Shown here: positions 36,368 to 45,887 of the stretch, piece after piece
How positions within the stretch are numbered: the stretch's first letter is position 1
How the letters are laid out: each line of letters begins with the position of its first letter
Assembly: GCA_927443345.1 (NCBI GenBank)
Contig: CAKMKJ010000006.1
Span: forward strand, 62,001-126,000
DNA length: 64,000 nucleotides
DNA from: an uncultured Anaerolineaceae bacterium
Lineage (GTDB): Bacteria > Chloroflexota > Anaerolineae > Anaerolineales > Anaerolineaceae
Direction of reading: 5' to 3'
Notes under the pieces: generated by a model
What the model saw: only the letters and a program-made list of their open reading frames with translations
The model's database searches: none
What the model was told of the DNA's origin: nothing
Translations under genes and position numbers: made by a program

Positions 36368-36395
36368 GTAGGGGTGTATGGCTATACGCCTCTAC
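36368..36395. repeat. Short hairpin, REP-like
   Basis: GTAGGGGTGTAT (36368-36379) pairs with ATACGCCTCTAC (36384-36395), allowing G-T pairs. It resembles the hairpin at 36284-36304 and the GTAGGGG repeats frequent in this group. Confidence 0.5.
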
Positions 36396-36408
36396 AACAT
36401 TGTGTTAA

Positions 36409-37560
36409 TTATTCTGCAAGCGGAGGTGGAACAACCTCAGAGGTCTGAAGCACTGGAGGCACATTACCTGCTTTCATTTCGCGATAGGTCTGCGTCCAGA
36501 TGCTGGAGCTAAAGAGGTCAAACCAACTGCCCACCAGGGTGGCTGGGGAGCCGACGACAGTGAAGAAGAAGATTAGCGCCACAATTCCACCGACGATCCA
36601 GGCAGCGAGACCTGAAGAAAAGATGCTGGTGATGCCAAAAGCGATTGCACCAGGGATGGCACCTACGATTGCTCCGGGGATCATCATGACAACCATTACA
36701 GGAATGAGAACGAGAAGGGCGACAAAGAATGCGATGCCGAAACCGATTCTCAAACCAAGCATGACCAACCAGGTGAGGATGGCATTCTTGAAGTTATGCG
36801 CCATCAAAGCCCAACCACGCTTGAAACCTTCTCCAATTGAGGCATCGTCAATGGCGATGGCGCGAACAATAAACTGGCGCCACAGGCCAACAAAGATCAT
36901 CACAATGGCCAACAAGAGGAGCAGGAAGCCTGCCAATATGATCAATCCGATCATGCCGGGGGCAAAGCTGAAGTCACCATTGACAGCGTTGAAGGCAAAG
37001 ATTGCACCACCGATGGCAAATGACAAGGCAATCAGCAAACCAGGGGCACCAATGATCAGGTCAATCACCCAGATGCGGAAGGCACGGATATTCCAGCCCA
37101 AAGCCCAACCTTGTTTGAATTTTTTCTTGCTGCCGTCGGCTTCGTATTCATCCACCATGCGCATCAAGGAGGTCTCTGTGGGGTAACGCACCAGTGCTAA
37201 AAGAAGGCTGGTAATTAATCCAATCGCAAACAAGATTACGATTGTCCAGATGATGGTTCCGACAACACGGTCAGGGGTGAAGAGGGGCATCACATCGTTT
37301 TCAAACCATGTAGCGCTATCCTGCATCCATGAGGGCATATCATTTATAAATTCGTTGCCACCAAAGTTGCGATCCCAATGGAATCGGTCAGAAGGATTGG
37401 AATTGGAGTTAAAGTCATAACCAGTACCACCACCGCCACCACCACCGCCATTAATGGTGCTGCCGCCGGCCAATGCCAATAAGAATGCAAAAATCCATAA
37501 AACCTTGTAGTTCCAAACTGTGTACCAAGCTCGTGAAATTTTCTTGCCAATATCAAACAT
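36409..37560 (-). CDS. Polytopic membrane protein of unknown function
   Basis: Start at ATG 37560 (MFDIGKKISRAWYTV), with GGAGAG upstream; the frame runs further into repeat DNA without a good start. About 383 residues. A first helix, then an extracellular Gly-run and Asn-rich loop (about 30-90), and about six to seven more helices in a pattern common to bacterial DUF-type envelope proteins (RMVDEYEADGSKKKFKQGWA ... AIDDASIGEGFKRGWALMAH). The two internal KRGWAL/KQGWAL blocks look like a duplicated unit. No catalytic motif. Confidence 0.8.
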   Translation of the reverse strand: MFDIGKKISRAWYTVWNYKVLWIFAFLLALAGGSTINGGGGGGGGTGYDFNSNSNPSDRFHWDRNFGGNEFINDMPSWMQDSATWFENDVMPLFTPDRVVGTIIWTIVILFAIGLITSLLLALVRYPTETSLMRMVDEYEADGSKKKFKQGWALGWNIRAFRIWVIDLIIGAPGLLIALSFAIGGAIFAFNAVNGDFSFAPGMIGLIILAGFLLLLLAIVMIFVGLWRQFIVRAIAIDDASIGEGFKRGWALMAHNFKNAILTWLVMLGLRIGFGIAFFVALLVLIPVMVVMMIPGAIVGAIPGAIAFGITSIFSSGLAAWIVGGIVALIFFFTVVGSPATLVGSWFDLFSSSIWTQTYREMKAGNVPPVLQTSEVVPPPLAE

Positions 37561-37611
37561 TTTTCTCTCCATTTTTTTGTGAACCGTGATTCGGAATCCG
37601 TGAACCGTCAA

Positions 37612-37819
37612 AAAGTGACGATTGAACTGATTTTTTTCGCGTTTCCTTAGCTGTTCAAATGATTTCTATAATTAATATACGTGGATAATGTTTTTTCGTT
37701 TCATTGATATTTATTAGAACCGTATTAACAAAAACGTGATGAGTGATTTGTGAATAGGAAAACTAAATCCCAAATCACGAATCGACTAATCACGATTCAT
37801 TAATTACTAATTACTGCTC
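37612..37819. repeat. Degenerate GTGAAxCGT-type short repeats
   Basis: From 37565 onward and again at 37735-37800 there are strings such as GTGAACCGTGATTCGG and AATCACGAATCGACTAATC, related to those at 25212-25306. No gene seen. Confidence 0.5.
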
Positions 37820-39949
37820 TTACTTTTCCATAGTCAGCGAGATTCTGCCCCGTTCAGCTTCTACCTTCAGGATGGCGACTTCGATAATATCGCCCACTTG
37901 AAGGCTCACACCGGCAGGAACCTGGGTGCGGTGCAGCAAGCCGTCTTGTTTGACGCCGATATCGACAAAAGTGCCAAAATCCACCACGTTGCGGACGGTT
38001 CCCTTGAGCATCATGCCCACGGACAAATCTTCCATTTTGAGTACATCAGAGCGCAGAATAGGCGCAGGAGTGTCTTCACGCGGATCACGTCCGGGACGCA
38101 CTAACTGCTCGAGGATATCAGTGAGGGTCGGCACGCCGCAGCCGATCTGCTCAGCCAGCTCGTGCATGGGTTTTGTTTGCAGCTTGCCGATGGCTTTGCG
38201 CTTTTCATCCAATGAAGAAGACATGCTGATGCCAGCCAGGTCGAGCACGGATGCCGCTACCGCGTAACTTTCAGGATGGATGGCTGAGGCATCCAGCAGA
38301 TTTTTGCCGTCGCGGATGCGCAGAAAACCCGCAGACTGTTCGTAAGCTTTGGGTCCCAACCCGGGCACCGTTTTAATGGCTTCGCGATCCGCGAAAGTGC
38401 CTTTTTCATCTCTGAAGGCCACCATCTTCTCGGCCAGTTTTTGTCCGATGCCTGAGACGTAACTGAGCAAGGCGGGTGATGCGGTGTTGACATCCACACC
38501 CACGCTGTTGACTACATCTTCGACCACCCCTGTGAGGGCAGCAGTCAGGGCGGTTTGGTCTACATCATGCTGATACATGCCCACACCGATAGAGCGCGGA
38601 TCAATTTTGACCAACTCAGCCAGCGGATCTTGTACGCGGCGGGCAATGCTGACCGCACCACGGATGGAAACATCCAGGTCGGGCATTTCTGCGCGCGCCA
38701 ACGGGCTGGCGGAATAAACCGAGGCGCCGGCTTCGTTGGTGATCAGATATCTTACGGTGGTCAGATCGCGGGTGATCTCGGCTGCCAGTTGTTCCGTCTC
38801 GCGCGAAGCAGTGCCGTTACCGATGGAGATAAGGGTGATGCCGTGTTTGGCGATCAGCGCTGTAATTTTTTCTTTGGATTCCTTCCATGCGTTTTGGGGA
38901 GCATGTGGATAAATGGTACCGGTATCTAAAAGTTTGCCGGTAGGGCCGACCACCGCCAGCTTGGTACCGGTGCGGAAGCCGGGATCCAGACCCAGCACAG
39001 TCTGACCCAAGAGTGGAGGCTGACCCAATAATGCCTTGAGATTGGATGCAAAGACCTTGATGGCATGGGTTTCACCTGCCACGGTCAGTTCACGGCGCAC
39101 GTCGCGCTCAATGGAGGGCAGCAGCAGTCTTTCGGCAGCATCCGTGATGGCGGTTTCAAGTTCAGCGCAGAAGGGTGAACGCACGTCCGGGCGGTAATAG
39201 TCCACGATGGAACTCTTCCAGTCCTTCTCATCCACGGCAACTTTTACGCGCAGCACTTTTTCGGTTTCGCCGCGGTTAATGGCCAGCACCTGGTGCGGAC
39301 GCATGCGGCTGACCTGCGAGGTGAATTCATAATAGGTGGCGTAAACAGATTTTTCATCTTTGGCATCTTCGATATATTCGCTGGTGAGGGTGCCAAACTG
39401 CATGGCCTTGCGGCGGGTGGAGGCTCTCACTTCGGCAGAATCGCTGATGGTTTCGGCAGTAATGTCGCGGGCACCGGCCAGGGCATCTTCAACGGTTTCA
39501 ACTTGCTCGTTCAAGAAACCCAGTGCCATCTTTTCCGCGTCGCCGGGGGTGCGCGCCTGGGTGAGGATCATGTCTGCCAGACCTTGCAAGCCCTTCTCGC
39601 GGGCAATGGAGGCACGCGTGCGGCGTTTGGGTTTGTAAGGTGCATAAAGGTCTTCAACAGCCGTCATGGTGTCGGCGGTGGTCAATTTTTCTAGCAGTTC
39701 GGGCGTCATCTTGCCCTGTTCTTCGATGGAGGCTATTACTGCAGCGCGGCGTTCTTCGAGAGTGCGGCCTTTATCGAGCAGACTCTGCACCTGGCGTAAT
39801 TGATCCTCATCCAGGGTGCCGGTGGCTTCTTTACGATAACGAGCAATAAATGGGACGGTTGCGCCTTCATCCAACAATTCGATGGTGGCGGCCACCTGGG
39901 TGGGACGAATATTGAGTGCCTTGGCAATGTCTTGTGCAAAGTTGACCAT
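37820..39949 (-). CDS. tex: Tex-family RNA-binding transcription accessory protein
   Basis: 709 residues, full length. Helical N-terminus with TVPFIARYRKEATGTLDEDQ, a YqgF-like nuclease fold (GLDPGFRTGTKLAVV), HhH helices (VSGIGQKLAEKMVAFRDEKG, VPGLGPKAYEQSAGFLRI) and a C-terminal S1 domain (GMMLKGTVRNVVDFGTFVDI GVKQDGL in two parts). Tex binds nucleic acid and affects transcription and RNA turnover in many bacteria. ATG with AGGA upstream. Monocistronic. Confidence 0.97.
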   Translation of the reverse strand: MVNFAQDIAKALNIRPTQVAATIELLDEGATVPFIARYRKEATGTLDEDQLRQVQSLLDKGRTLEERRAAVIASIEEQGKMTPELLEKLTTADTMTAVEDLYAPYKPKRRTRASIAREKGLQGLADMILTQARTPGDAEKMALGFLNEQVETVEDALAGARDITAETISDSAEVRASTRRKAMQFGTLTSEYIEDAKDEKSVYATYYEFTSQVSRMRPHQVLAINRGETEKVLRVKVAVDEKDWKSSIVDYYRPDVRSPFCAELETAITDAAERLLLPSIERDVRRELTVAGETHAIKVFASNLKALLGQPPLLGQTVLGLDPGFRTGTKLAVVGPTGKLLDTGTIYPHAPQNAWKESKEKITALIAKHGITLISIGNGTASRETEQLAAEITRDLTTVRYLITNEAGASVYSASPLARAEMPDLDVSIRGAVSIARRVQDPLAELVKIDPRSIGVGMYQHDVDQTALTAALTGVVEDVVNSVGVDVNTASPALLSYVSGIGQKLAEKMVAFRDEKGTFADREAIKTVPGLGPKAYEQSAGFLRIRDGKNLLDASAIHPESYAVAASVLDLAGISMSSSLDEKRKAIGKLQTKPMHELAEQIGCGVPTLTDILEQLVRPGRDPREDTPAPILRSDVLKMEDLSVGMMLKGTVRNVVDFGTFVDIGVKQDGLLHRTQVPAGVSLQVGDIIEVAILKVEAERGRISLTMEK

Positions 39950-40109
39950 TAGAAATCCTGTAATAAATGATTTAGAGAGGTTATTCTATCACAAGCCGCG
40001 CAACGGGCATGTTGTGGTAAGAGGCGTGATATTTAATCGCCAACCAAAAACGGTGCGGCTTTTACTACTCTTAACTTTTTTGGTATACATCTGCTAGAGC
40101 AACCAACTT

Positions 40110-40320
40110 TTTATGCTAAGAAAAATGCACCGTTTTTGCACCTGATTGTCTTCAATCACCAAGCCGAGCAGAGTATCGCCAGCAAGAGCAGCTTCATCCA
40201 CCCAATGGAAGGGGTCTTCAAGTTAGGCGAGGGTACCAGAAATTCTTTGTACCGTCGAATTAGTGGGTTGGCAAGATTTAGGAGAGTTCTCACAAACTCG
40301 AAGGGGATGAAGCTCTCAGA
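40110..40320 (-). pseudogene. Fragment duplicating the C-terminus of the 275-aa hypothetical gene
   Basis: Matches the gene at 43353-44180 in the same orientation. Near-identical run: AGAGCAGCTTCATCCACCCA at 40184-40203, continuing into ATGGAAGGGGTCTTCAAGTT. Decayed similarity extends to about 40320. The start and N-terminal two thirds are missing and the frame is broken. Decayed duplicate. Confidence 0.85.
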
Positions 40321-40570
40321 ATAATATCCCTAAGAAGAAGTGTATAAAAACTTTTTATCCTAAGCAGGTAGTATCGAATGTCAGTGGTGGTTCCAATTTG
40401 CTTGATGAGGTGTGTTTACGATACCCAATAATTTGATTTGCAAGAAACCTTCGATAAATTTGAGGCAAGGTGCCGCGGAAAATGCTATACTAAATAAAGA
40501 TTTACAGAAATTCTTTGAAAGATGGACAACAATGAAGGTGATTTATTGTGACGTGGATTTCGGGATAAAC
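40320..40570 (+). repeat. Dispersed diverged repeat, copy B
   Basis: Collinear with 10090-10345 (see copy A). It begins at the end of the 275-aa gene fragment and leads into the PAS-sensor pseudogene at 40602. Confidence 0.8.
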
Positions 40571-40601
40571 TTAAGTTTTAAAGAAATAGAACATTCAAGT
40601 T

Positions 40602-41050
40602 TTGGAAAACCCATATACAAATCTGTTTAATCTAGCAAACGATACGATTCTAATAGTAGATGAGTCGGGAAAAATCATCGACCCAAATGAACGAGCCTCT
40701 ACAACGGATGGTACCTCCGCCAATAATTGTAGCAAAAAAAATGTTGCTGATTTACGGAATCCCAGCTCAAGAATTACTGTTCTTGAAGATATGAAAGCAG
40801 TTCATGAAAATATGTGAAACCTTTTTGAGACTATTCAACAAACCAAGATTGGAAAACTAATTTTTGTTGATATGAGTTCTCAATTTTATAAAAATTGGAA
40901 AACTCTTCAAATTTTCTCAGTATTTTTCTCGATATCAGCGATTAGAAAAAATGCAGAAGATAGAATACATCAATCTGATCCAATACTTATAAAAGCTCAA
41001 CAAGTTGCAAAAATTGGTTCCTCGTAACATTTAGAGTTGTGAAAATAAAA
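40602..41050 (+). pseudogene. Decayed PAS-domain sensor gene
   Basis: A single frame with stops at 40815-40817 and near 41030. First part: NPYTNLFNLANDTILIVDES then GKIIDPNERA, typical of PAS. After the first stop the same frame continues with RKNAEDRIHQSDPILIKAQQ and VAKIGSS-stop-HLEL, which is the common start of a second PAS domain (AQxVAKIGSWHLEL, Trp codon TGG-like changed to TCG/TAA region). No kinase domain remains. A dead N-terminal remnant. Confidence 0.8.
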
Positions 41051-41109
41051 AATCTCTTGATTCCCCGGTATGCTTATAAAATGATTGGGTAACTATAGGA
41101 GTGATTTTG

Positions 41110-42117
41110 ATGAAGCTTTCAATTTCTGTTCGCTTTACTGACTCTATGCTTATTGATGTAGCTAGACGATATGGCATTAATAAAAATACCTTAAACCTTC
41201 TCGGGGGTTTTGATAGCCTCGTATATGAATTTAGTCGTCAAGATGGCAATTTTATACTTCGAATCCTTCAGGATCCAAGGAGAACCCTCGCTATTGTTCA
41301 AGGAGAACTTGATTGGATTGAACACCTTGTTCGTAACGGTGTTCCAGCAGCACGTCCAATATACTCCATGGACGGTAACCTTGTCGAAACAATTATTGAT
41401 GATCAGGGTGGATTATTTCTGTGCACAGCATTTGAAAGAGCTCCTGGTGGAGAAATACGCATGACACATATTGGTGACAGACTCTTTGAAAGCTATGGTG
41501 ATCTCATAGGGCGAATGCATGCAGCAACAAAAAGCTATTTACCCGGCAACTCCTGTTGGAAAAGACCTGATTGGGACACACCAGGTGCTATTTCTGCCGA
41601 TATCGAGATGCCGCCCGGGCAGGATGAGGTTATGAATTTATATCGTAAGGTTAAAAACACTCTTCGAGCATTACCACGAGACCCCGAGTGTTATGGACTC
41701 ATTCATACAGATGCCCACTTTAGTAACATTTGCATTGATGAGGATTTCAACCTCACAATATTTGACTTTGCGGAGTGCTGTTATGGGCATTTTATCTACG
41801 ACATAGCCATGGTGCTCTTTTATTTTGCTGGCGGATTCGACGATTCAACCGCTTTTACAGGTAAATTTTTACCCCCCTTTCTTACAGCCTATCGAAAACA
41901 TAACCGGATCAACCCCTCTTTTCTTCAAACAATTCCTCTCTTTTTATCACTCAGAGAGATCGATCTCTATGCGGAATTTCTATCCTACCAGAAAGCGGGC
42001 AGCGATGATCAGGGTGGTGAATGGCGAGACGAATTCCTAATGGGACGCAAGGAAAAAATCCTCTCCGGAACCTCATATATAGAGTTTGATTGGTCCTCCC
42101 TTGCTGGGTATTTATAA
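41110..42117 (+). CDS. APH/choline-kinase-fold phosphotransferase
   Basis: Start at ATG 41110 (MKLSISVRFTDSM), with AGGAGTG upstream; GTG 41101 is also in frame. 335 residues, protein-kinase-like fold of the aminoglycoside/homoserine/choline phosphotransferase family. Catalytic loop GLIHTDAHFSNICID (H-x-D-x5-N) and metal motif TIFDFAE. The nucleotide Lys region is not obvious (GNFILRIL, Arg in place of Lys). The substrate could be a small alcohol, amino acid or antibiotic; length and motifs are close to the SrkA/homoserine kinase type. AT-richer than neighbours. Confidence 0.85.
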   Translation: MKLSISVRFTDSMLIDVARRYGINKNTLNLLGGFDSLVYEFSRQDGNFILRILQDPRRTLAIVQGELDWIEHLVRNGVPAARPIYSMDGNLVETIIDDQGGLFLCTAFERAPGGEIRMTHIGDRLFESYGDLIGRMHAATKSYLPGNSCWKRPDWDTPGAISADIEMPPGQDEVMNLYRKVKNTLRALPRDPECYGLIHTDAHFSNICIDEDFNLTIFDFAECCYGHFIYDIAMVLFYFAGGFDDSTAFTGKFLPPFLTAYRKHNRINPSFLQTIPLFLSLREIDLYAEFLSYQKAGSDDQGGEWRDEFLMGRKEKILSGTSYIEFDWSSLAGYL

Positions 42118-42454
42118 GGATGGGTAATTACTGATTTTTCAAGATTTTTTACTTATTATTTCCATGAAGTTTTAACATTTGGTAATACTTCTTTGAATGC
42201 CAAATGAGAAGGTAGCGAAACGAGTATTCACCTCTTATGAATTATGGTTGTTGGATTCTTTAACTAGGTAAACATCTTCATTCCAAAGGAAACAAAAACC
42301 GAAAAGTGTGAAGAACTTTATAAAGACATATAGAATAATTTATTAACATCCGAAAAACTTAAATTGCCAACCACTTACTAACATATTTTTCCTCTTGGAT
42401 TTTATTGGCATTTCTTGTGTCAATTTGCTACACTATTACAAATTAGAGGAGAAA
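42118..42454. other. Intergenic gap, nothing recognised
   Basis: 337 AT-rich bp between the phosphotransferase and the methyltransferase. No convincing gene, terminator or RNA was seen. Confidence 0.5.
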
Positions 42455-43234
42455 ATGGAAGATTATCACCTATTAGTTGACCTTCATAAAAATGCAAATC
42501 GGCAAGGCCCTGGCGGTGTCGCAGAAGTTGAAAAAATGCTTAACCTTGCCAGTGTAGACCGAAATGCCCCCCTCAAGATTGCTGATATCGGATGTGGAAC
42601 AGGGGCATCCACACTGATTCTTGCAGACCTTTTAAATGCCCAGATAGTGGCGGTTGATTTCTTGCAAGACTTTCTTGAAGAACTAGAAATCAGAGCTACC
42701 AAAATGGGGCTTTCAGACAAGATTACTACTCTCTCCTGTTCAATGGAAAATCTCCCATTCAGAGATGAGGAATTTGATATTATCTGGTCAGAGGGTGCGA
42801 TTTATAATATTGGTTTTGAAAAAGGGGTTACAGACTGGCATCGTTTCCTCAAACCAGATGGTTTACTTGTCGTGTCGGAGATTACCTGGATCACATCCTC
42901 CCGTCCGGTAGAACTTCAGGAATATTGGGAGGGTGAATATTCAGAAATTGATGTTGCCTCCGCAAAAATTAACATTTTGGAGAAAAAAGGTTATTCTCCG
43001 ATTGGATATTTTGTTTTGCCAGAATATTGTTGGCTTGATAATTATTATCGTTCTTTACAAAACAGTTTTAACGATTTTCTCAACCGTAATGGCAATAGTA
43101 TAGAAGCACAAGCAATTGTTGAAATGGAAACAAGAGAAATAGAGCTATATGAGAGATATAGAAACTACTTTAGCTATGGGGTTTATATCGCAAAAAAACA
43201 GAACAATCAGAGAAATTTCAACCCTGGCAAGTAG
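42455..43234 (+). CDS. Class I SAM-dependent methyltransferase
   Basis: Start at ATG 42455 (MEDYHLLVDLHKNANRQGP), with GAGGAG 5 nt upstream; the frame extends upstream without a ribosome site. 259 residues. SAM motif I KIADIGCGTGASTLILADLL, acidic motif II IVAVDF and post-motif LPFRDEEFDIIWSEGAIYNI. The N-terminal LHKNANRQGPG is shared with uncharacterised and ubiE-like methyltransferases. Small-molecule target unknown. Confidence 0.9.
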   Translation: MEDYHLLVDLHKNANRQGPGGVAEVEKMLNLASVDRNAPLKIADIGCGTGASTLILADLLNAQIVAVDFLQDFLEELEIRATKMGLSDKITTLSCSMENLPFRDEEFDIIWSEGAIYNIGFEKGVTDWHRFLKPDGLLVVSEITWITSSRPVELQEYWEGEYSEIDVASAKINILEKKGYSPIGYFVLPEYCWLDNYYRSLQNSFNDFLNRNGNSIEAQAIVEMETREIELYERYRNYFSYGVYIAKKQNNQRNFNPGK

Positions 43235-43352
43235 GTGTCGGGTAGGAAAATTAGTTTGGTTTTTCAAGAGGAAAAAGCAAATTATCTGTTAACAGTAAAT
43301 TGTTATTAATATTTGTAAAGGCGCCCACCCGGCCGTCTTTTATTTTCTTTGT

Positions 43353-44180
43353 CTACGCTTTATTAATCGAAAACGGCAAATAATGATGGTACTGGTCGCC
43401 GTTATAATCTTCAATCACCAGTCCGATCAGGTAATCGCCGGCAAGAGCAGCTTCATCCACCCAATGGAAGGGGTCTTCAAGTTTGGTGAGGGTGCCAGAA
43501 ATGCCGCGCAGGGAATGCATCTTGGGGTTGCTGAGATTGAAATCGGTCAGCACTTTCACGGTGGGGATGAACATATCGCCTGATTTGATAGTCAGATCAT
43601 GTGTCACGAGTCGGCCTCGTTTTTCCAGGATGATTTGTTTATCGGTCATTTCACCATCAAGATCAAATTTCAAACGGGCGCGATTGGCATTGCCCGAATC
43701 CTTTTTGGTAAACAAACCTTCGAGCTGGCAGCCTTCTTGAGCATACTCAAGGGGATGCATAAAGGCAAAGGCCGCATTGAGTCCGTCGGTCAGCACGCGA
43801 ATCACCGGGGAAATTTCAAGTGAGAGGTTAATCTCAGAATCCCAAACGGGGTGAACTAATCTGGTGATCTCTTTTTCAACCGCTGAACGCACATGCTCCT
43901 GCATCAGTGGGCCATAATAATAATCATATTCCTGGTCTTTGAAATAAATCTCAGTAAAAAGGAATGCTATATTTTCACCGCTGATTTGGACCGATAGTTT
44001 GAGTGATTCCCCCAGGGAGATCTTGTCAGCCTCCAATTGAAGTGTATCGATTTGATACTTAGCTGCCCCAGGAGCAACAAGGGTTTGAATTAACTTTGAA
44101 GGAACACTTGCATTATTCGGTTCGTTGAATGCGATTTTGAGTTCCCTATCATTGACAATATATGTCCGCACAAGCTCCAT
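43353..44180 (-). CDS. Hypothetical protein, 275 aa, mostly beta
   Basis: I do not recognise the family. There are two beta-rich halves (about 1-130 and 150-275) and no signal peptide or membrane helix. The second half resembles a secretion/sporulation-type beta sandwich (KVLTDFNLSNPKMHSLRGIS), which is only an impression. GAGGAG stands before the ATG. A partial decayed copy of the 3' end lies at 40110-40320, so the family has duplicated here. A TATACT-like -10 lies near 44250 on its strand. Confidence 0.75.
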   Translation of the reverse strand: MELVRTYIVNDRELKIAFNEPNNASVPSKLIQTLVAPGAAKYQIDTLQLEADKISLGESLKLSVQISGENIAFLFTEIYFKDQEYDYYYGPLMQEHVRSAVEKEITRLVHPVWDSEINLSLEISPVIRVLTDGLNAAFAFMHPLEYAQEGCQLEGLFTKKDSGNANRARLKFDLDGEMTDKQIILEKRGRLVTHDLTIKSGDMFIPTVKVLTDFNLSNPKMHSLRGISGTLTKLEDPFHWVDEAALAGDYLIGLVIEDYNGDQYHHYLPFSINKA

Positions 44181-44612
44181 TTTAAGCTCCTCTTCAGCGT
44201 CATTACCTACAAGATTTCTATCTATACTTTTACCATTAATTATTTAATACAGTATACCAATCACTGAATGCTGGGGAACATGATTTCGCAATGGTATTTA
44301 ACATCTGAATCCAACCCGGTCTTATTTAATCCAAATGCTACTTTAGTCTATTGATTCGTTTTTGGACATTTGAAATAGCCTTGTCGATACCTTACTTAGG
44401 ATCATTGTCGCAGTTTAACAAGGTGTGAAAAAGCCTACCATAAACGTTATCTAAACGCCATCAAAAAAGCCGGATTTTCAAAATCTTCATCCCAAATACA
44501 ACACTTAAATATTCTGTCACACTCACGAACATACACCCTCGCACACCGAACCAGGAAGGGGTCGTTCAGTTCTAAATGCAAAAGAACATTCTTCAAATAT
44601 TTTTCCTGATCT
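44181..44612. other. Intergenic gap with likely promoter of the 275-aa gene
   Basis: 432 bp. Apart from the TATACT-like box near 44250 on the minus strand I see no gene, RNA or strong hairpin. Confidence 0.5.
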
Positions 44613-44819
44613 CTACCTTATGAAAAATGGTAAATTAATAGCCCCCGTTGGACATATCTCTTCACACAGTCCACAATTATTGCATTGTTCAGGTTTGTCG
44701 ATGGTTGGTTCCATACCTTGAAATGCAATTGTTCCGGCTGCGCACACATAAGAACAAGCCCCGCAATGAATACATAATGATGCGTTAATCATCTGAAATA
44801 ACATTTCGCTTTGAATCAT
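44613..44819 (-). CDS. 2[4Fe-4S] ferredoxin
   Basis: Start at ATG 44819 (MIQSEMLFQMINASLCIHCG); longer frames start inside the regulator spacer. 68 residues with two cluster motifs, CIHCGACSYVC and CNNCGLCEEICP. The usual Pro after the first cluster Cys is Ala (CAAGTI). A small cytoplasmic electron carrier. It follows the Crp/Fnr gene by 72 bp on the same strand and may be co-transcribed with it. Possible electron donor or acceptor for a nearby redox enzyme, including the heme-copper complex. Confidence 0.9.
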   Translation of the reverse strand: MIQSEMLFQMINASLCIHCGACSYVCAAGTIAFQGMEPTIDKPEQCNNCGLCEEICPTGAINLPFFIR

Positions 44820-44891
44820 AAAAGAAAACCCTTTCACGTTATTGATTCTAGCGTGATGAAGGGGCAAATAATACGCTTTTTGTCTTACTTG

Positions 44892-45557
44892 TTAGAAATT
44901 GGCTTCTTCTTCCAAGCCCTTTTGATTTATCACAACGATCTCCCCATTTTTACGTTCAATCAATCCAGCTTTGATAAAATCGCGCAGGGTTCGTCCAACT
45001 ACATCTCGCACTGTACCCAGATGGGCTGCAATTTCGTCTTGCGTCCAAGCTTTAGAAAATTGACTACCATTTGCCTTTTTTAACAAGAATAATGCCAGAC
45101 GGCCTCGTACCGAATGTAAAGACAATTCATCAACCAATTGAACAAGATGATCAAGACGCTTGGCAAAATCTGTAAGGATTAAATAGGCGATATCAGCACG
45201 AGATTGTAAAAGAATTCGGAAACATCCAACTGGGATGATCAAAAGCGATAAGGGTGAGATTGCCTTGATGCATGCCCGCACGTTATTATTGGCATCCATT
45301 GCAGGGACAGTGTTAAAATGCATTCCGGGGATAAGAACGGAGATGATCTGTTCATTTCCATTGGGAGATAATCGAAAAATTATTGCGGAACCTGACCTTA
45401 CAAATCCCACAAATTCGCAAGGCTCATCCTGCATTTGAAAGATTGTGTTAATAGAATATTCCTTTAGAAGAGAAACCCTGGCCACTTCCTCTCGTGATTC
45501 CGGTTTTAACGAATTGAATATTGCAATATCATTAATAGTTTGAATAGGTACGGTCAT
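44892..45557 (-). CDS. Crp/Fnr-family regulator, DNR/NNR-like context
   Basis: 221 residues. N-terminal cyclic-nucleotide-binding fold (about 10-125; EYSINTIFQMQDEPCEFVGF, GSAIIFRLSPNGNEQIIS), dimerisation helix (about 130-160) and a winged HTH (WTQDEIAAHLGTVRDVVGRT). There is no N-terminal Cys cluster, so it is not a canonical Fe-S FNR. Next to a putative nitric oxide reductase, a heme/NO-sensing DNR-type role is attractive; this is inference. The ATG lacks a strong ribosome site. Confidence 0.9.
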   Translation of the reverse strand: MTVPIQTINDIAIFNSLKPESREEVARVSLLKEYSINTIFQMQDEPCEFVGFVRSGSAIIFRLSPNGNEQIISVLIPGMHFNTVPAMDANNNVRACIKAISPLSLLIIPVGCFRILLQSRADIAYLILTDFAKRLDHLVQLVDELSLHSVRGRLALFLLKKANGSQFSKAWTQDEIAAHLGTVRDVVGRTLRDFIKAGLIERKNGEIVVINQKGLEEEANF

Positions 45558-45766
45558 TTAAATAGTCTCTGTTTCCGAAACATAACTTGTTGGCTATGAA
45601 CTCTAACATTCTTTTCTTGATGTGTAATGCAAAATCAATTTTAGTATTATAAACAGTATCTTCAGCTTTTTCCCACTTGAAATAAACCTCAATGATAAAT
45701 CAATGAAGCATTATGAGATTGACCAAACAGAATAATATTTATTCATGTAGAATCAATCCCTTAATA
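45558..45766. other. Upstream region of the Crp/Fnr gene
   Basis: About 210 AT-rich bp between the regulator gene and the terminator of the heme-copper operon. It must carry the regulator's own promoter. No FNR-type box could be assigned with confidence. Confidence 0.4.
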
Positions 45767-45807
45767 AAAAAAGGACTGAGTACTCATTTTGAGTATTCAG
45801 TCCTTTT
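45767..45807 (-). terminator. Terminator of the heme-copper operon
   Basis: GGACTGAGTACTCA (45773-45786) pairs with TGAGTATTCAGTCC (45790-45803). On the minus strand a T7 run follows. It isolates the operon from the Crp/Fnr gene downstream. Confidence 0.9.
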
Positions 45808-45887
45808 GAATGAAAATCCCCTTTACTAAACATTTATCGGTCAATTAAGAACGACTTAATTTTACACATTGCCAGATTAATTGATAT

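Noticed and set aside
40412-40630. 72-codon frame across the leader repeat
   Set aside because: Not conserved in the other repeat copy, which has indels and stops.
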